A DNA stretch of 34,571 nt from Cellvibrio sp. (GTDB lineage: Bacteria > Pseudomonadota > Gammaproteobacteria > Pseudomonadales > Cellvibrionaceae): assembly GCA_016712405.1 (NCBI GenBank), contig JADJRD010000016.1:1-34571 (forward strand), read 5' to 3'. The translations under genes and the position numbers were made by a program. The notes under the pieces were generated by a model, which saw nothing but the letters and a program-made list of their open reading frames with translations, was not told the DNA's origin and did no database searches. This document shows, in pieces, positions 33,816 to 34,571 of the stretch; positions within the stretch are counted from its first letter, which is position 1; each line of letters begins with the position of its first letter.

Positions 33816-34248
33816 TTACGCAAAAAATTCAATGGATTCTGATGTAAGAGAATATTTAGGAATATAAAATTGAATTCGCTTTGTAGCCACAATGAAATCC
33901 TTTAGGTGTTTCCTTCCATTTTTAAACCAGACCACAAAATTTTCCCTTCGCTGGTTTTGCCCTGATGAGATAGTGTATTGGCATCAAAAGTGAATGTAAT
34001 TGTTTCGAAAATATTTGTCTTTTAGCCCATTTCGCATTTGCCATATTTTAAATTTTACAGGCAGTCCAATACTTTCAAATAGTCCAATTACAATGAGTAT
34101 TGTCGATGCAAACCAGGGTATGGGAGTGAATATCATTCCTACACCAGCCACAAATGTTAAAGTGCCAAAGCTAATTCCTAATTTGCCTTTAATGCTTCCA
34201 TAGAAATAGGATTAGTAGGAATGCTTCTTTCCAGTAGGTTTCATTCAT
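33816..34248 (-). pseudogene. YcxB-like membrane protein, multiply frameshifted
   Basis: No single frame is complete. Joined pieces from ATG 34248: MNETYWKEAFLLILF, then GSIKGKLGISFGTLTFVAGV and MIFTPIPWFASTILIVIGLF (two membrane helices), KFKIWQMRNGLKDK, then in the next frame FETITFTFDANTLSHQGKTS, GKILWSGL, and finally KDFIVATKRIQFYIPKYSL to TSESIEFFA, TAA 33818-33816. Two helices followed by a PH-like domain with W-S-G-L and F-Y-I-P-K is the YcxB-like arrangement. At least three indels. About 144 residues expected. Confidence 0.65.
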
Positions 34249-34314
34249 TTCAAAGTTTAATATATTGATCCTTGTTGTCGCAGTCAATCTCAGTCATGGT
34301 CGTTTATGTCCGAA

Positions 34315-34530
34315 TTATTGTTTAAATGTTGAAACATACAAGCTCTCAACCTTGTCTCTCGCCCATTGCGTTTTACGCAAAAACTTGAGCGATGACTTTA
34401 TCGAGGGATCGCTCTTAAAACAATTGATGTCGATCCGTTTAGCTAATTCTTCCCAGCCGTAGTGTTCCGCCAACCGGGTAACAATCATTTCCAGTGTGAG
34501 GCCATGTAATGGATTGTTGGCTTAGGTCAT
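34315..34530 (-). pseudogene. VF530 (DUF2132) family protein with an early in-frame stop
   Basis: Reading from ATG 34530: MT-stop-ANNPLHGLTLEMIVTRLAEH, YGWEELAKRIDINCFKSDPS, SLKFLRKTQWARDKVESLY, ending at TAA 34317-34315. From NNPLHG onward it matches the VF530 family along its full short length (about 70 residues). The third codon is TAA (34524-34522) where CAA would give MTQANNPLHG, so a C-to-T change or error may hide an intact gene. Proposed DNA-binding fold of unknown role. Confidence 0.78.
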
Positions 34531-34571
34531 ATTAATACAGACTCCCGCCATCCGCCAATCACCGGAAAATA

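Overview
The window is the head of a large sedentary (chromosomal-type) integron and the chromosome next to it, from what looks like a gammaproteobacterium. IF-1, HscC, MotA/MotB, NagA, SufE and DUF1244 proteins are all of gammaproteobacterial type. The mix would suit a Cellvibrionaceae-like marine or soil bacterium, but that placement is a guess.

Positions 1-16586 are the cassette array. It reads on the minus strand, away from the integrase gene intI (16811-17796, plus strand). I count 25 attC sites delimiting 26 cassettes (C1 next to attI, C26 running off the left edge). C1-C5 carry a four-helix membrane protein, a secreted DUF3224 protein, an EVE + SRPBCC gene pair, an unknown protein, and a Cdd1-like helix-hairpin-helix + VOC pair. 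C5-C10 are three tandem copies of a two-cassette block ([Cdd1-like+VOC][gene-less]). C11 encodes a PD-(D/E)XK nuclease-like protein. C12-C26 mix small membrane proteins, lipoproteins and an NTF2-like protein with gene-less cassettes that recur several times. One gene-less copy (C18) is split by a 1,537-bp IS with perfect 13-bp ends and an 8-bp target duplication. A strong intI promoter overlaps a perfect 8-bp inverted repeat (16755-16780).

From 17915 the chromosome continues with infA, a periplasmic beta-propeller protein, a very large hybrid sensor/diguanylate cyclase, a minus-strand hscC - J/RDD protein - DUF1244 operon, motA-motB, a secreted Hcp-like protein, small exported or hypothetical proteins, tatD-sufE-nagA, and at the right end an exported protein, a YcxB-like protein and a VF530 (DUF2132) protein.

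Many genes, including conserved ones (intI, motB, the sensor kinase, hscC), are broken by frameshifts. Several sit at A/T runs one base too short or too long, and some genes carry in-frame stops. Much of this looks like long-read consensus error rather than decay, so I reconstructed frames where possible and marked such genes as pseudogene/frameshifted. Several genes in the array and at the right end became visible only after joining frames.
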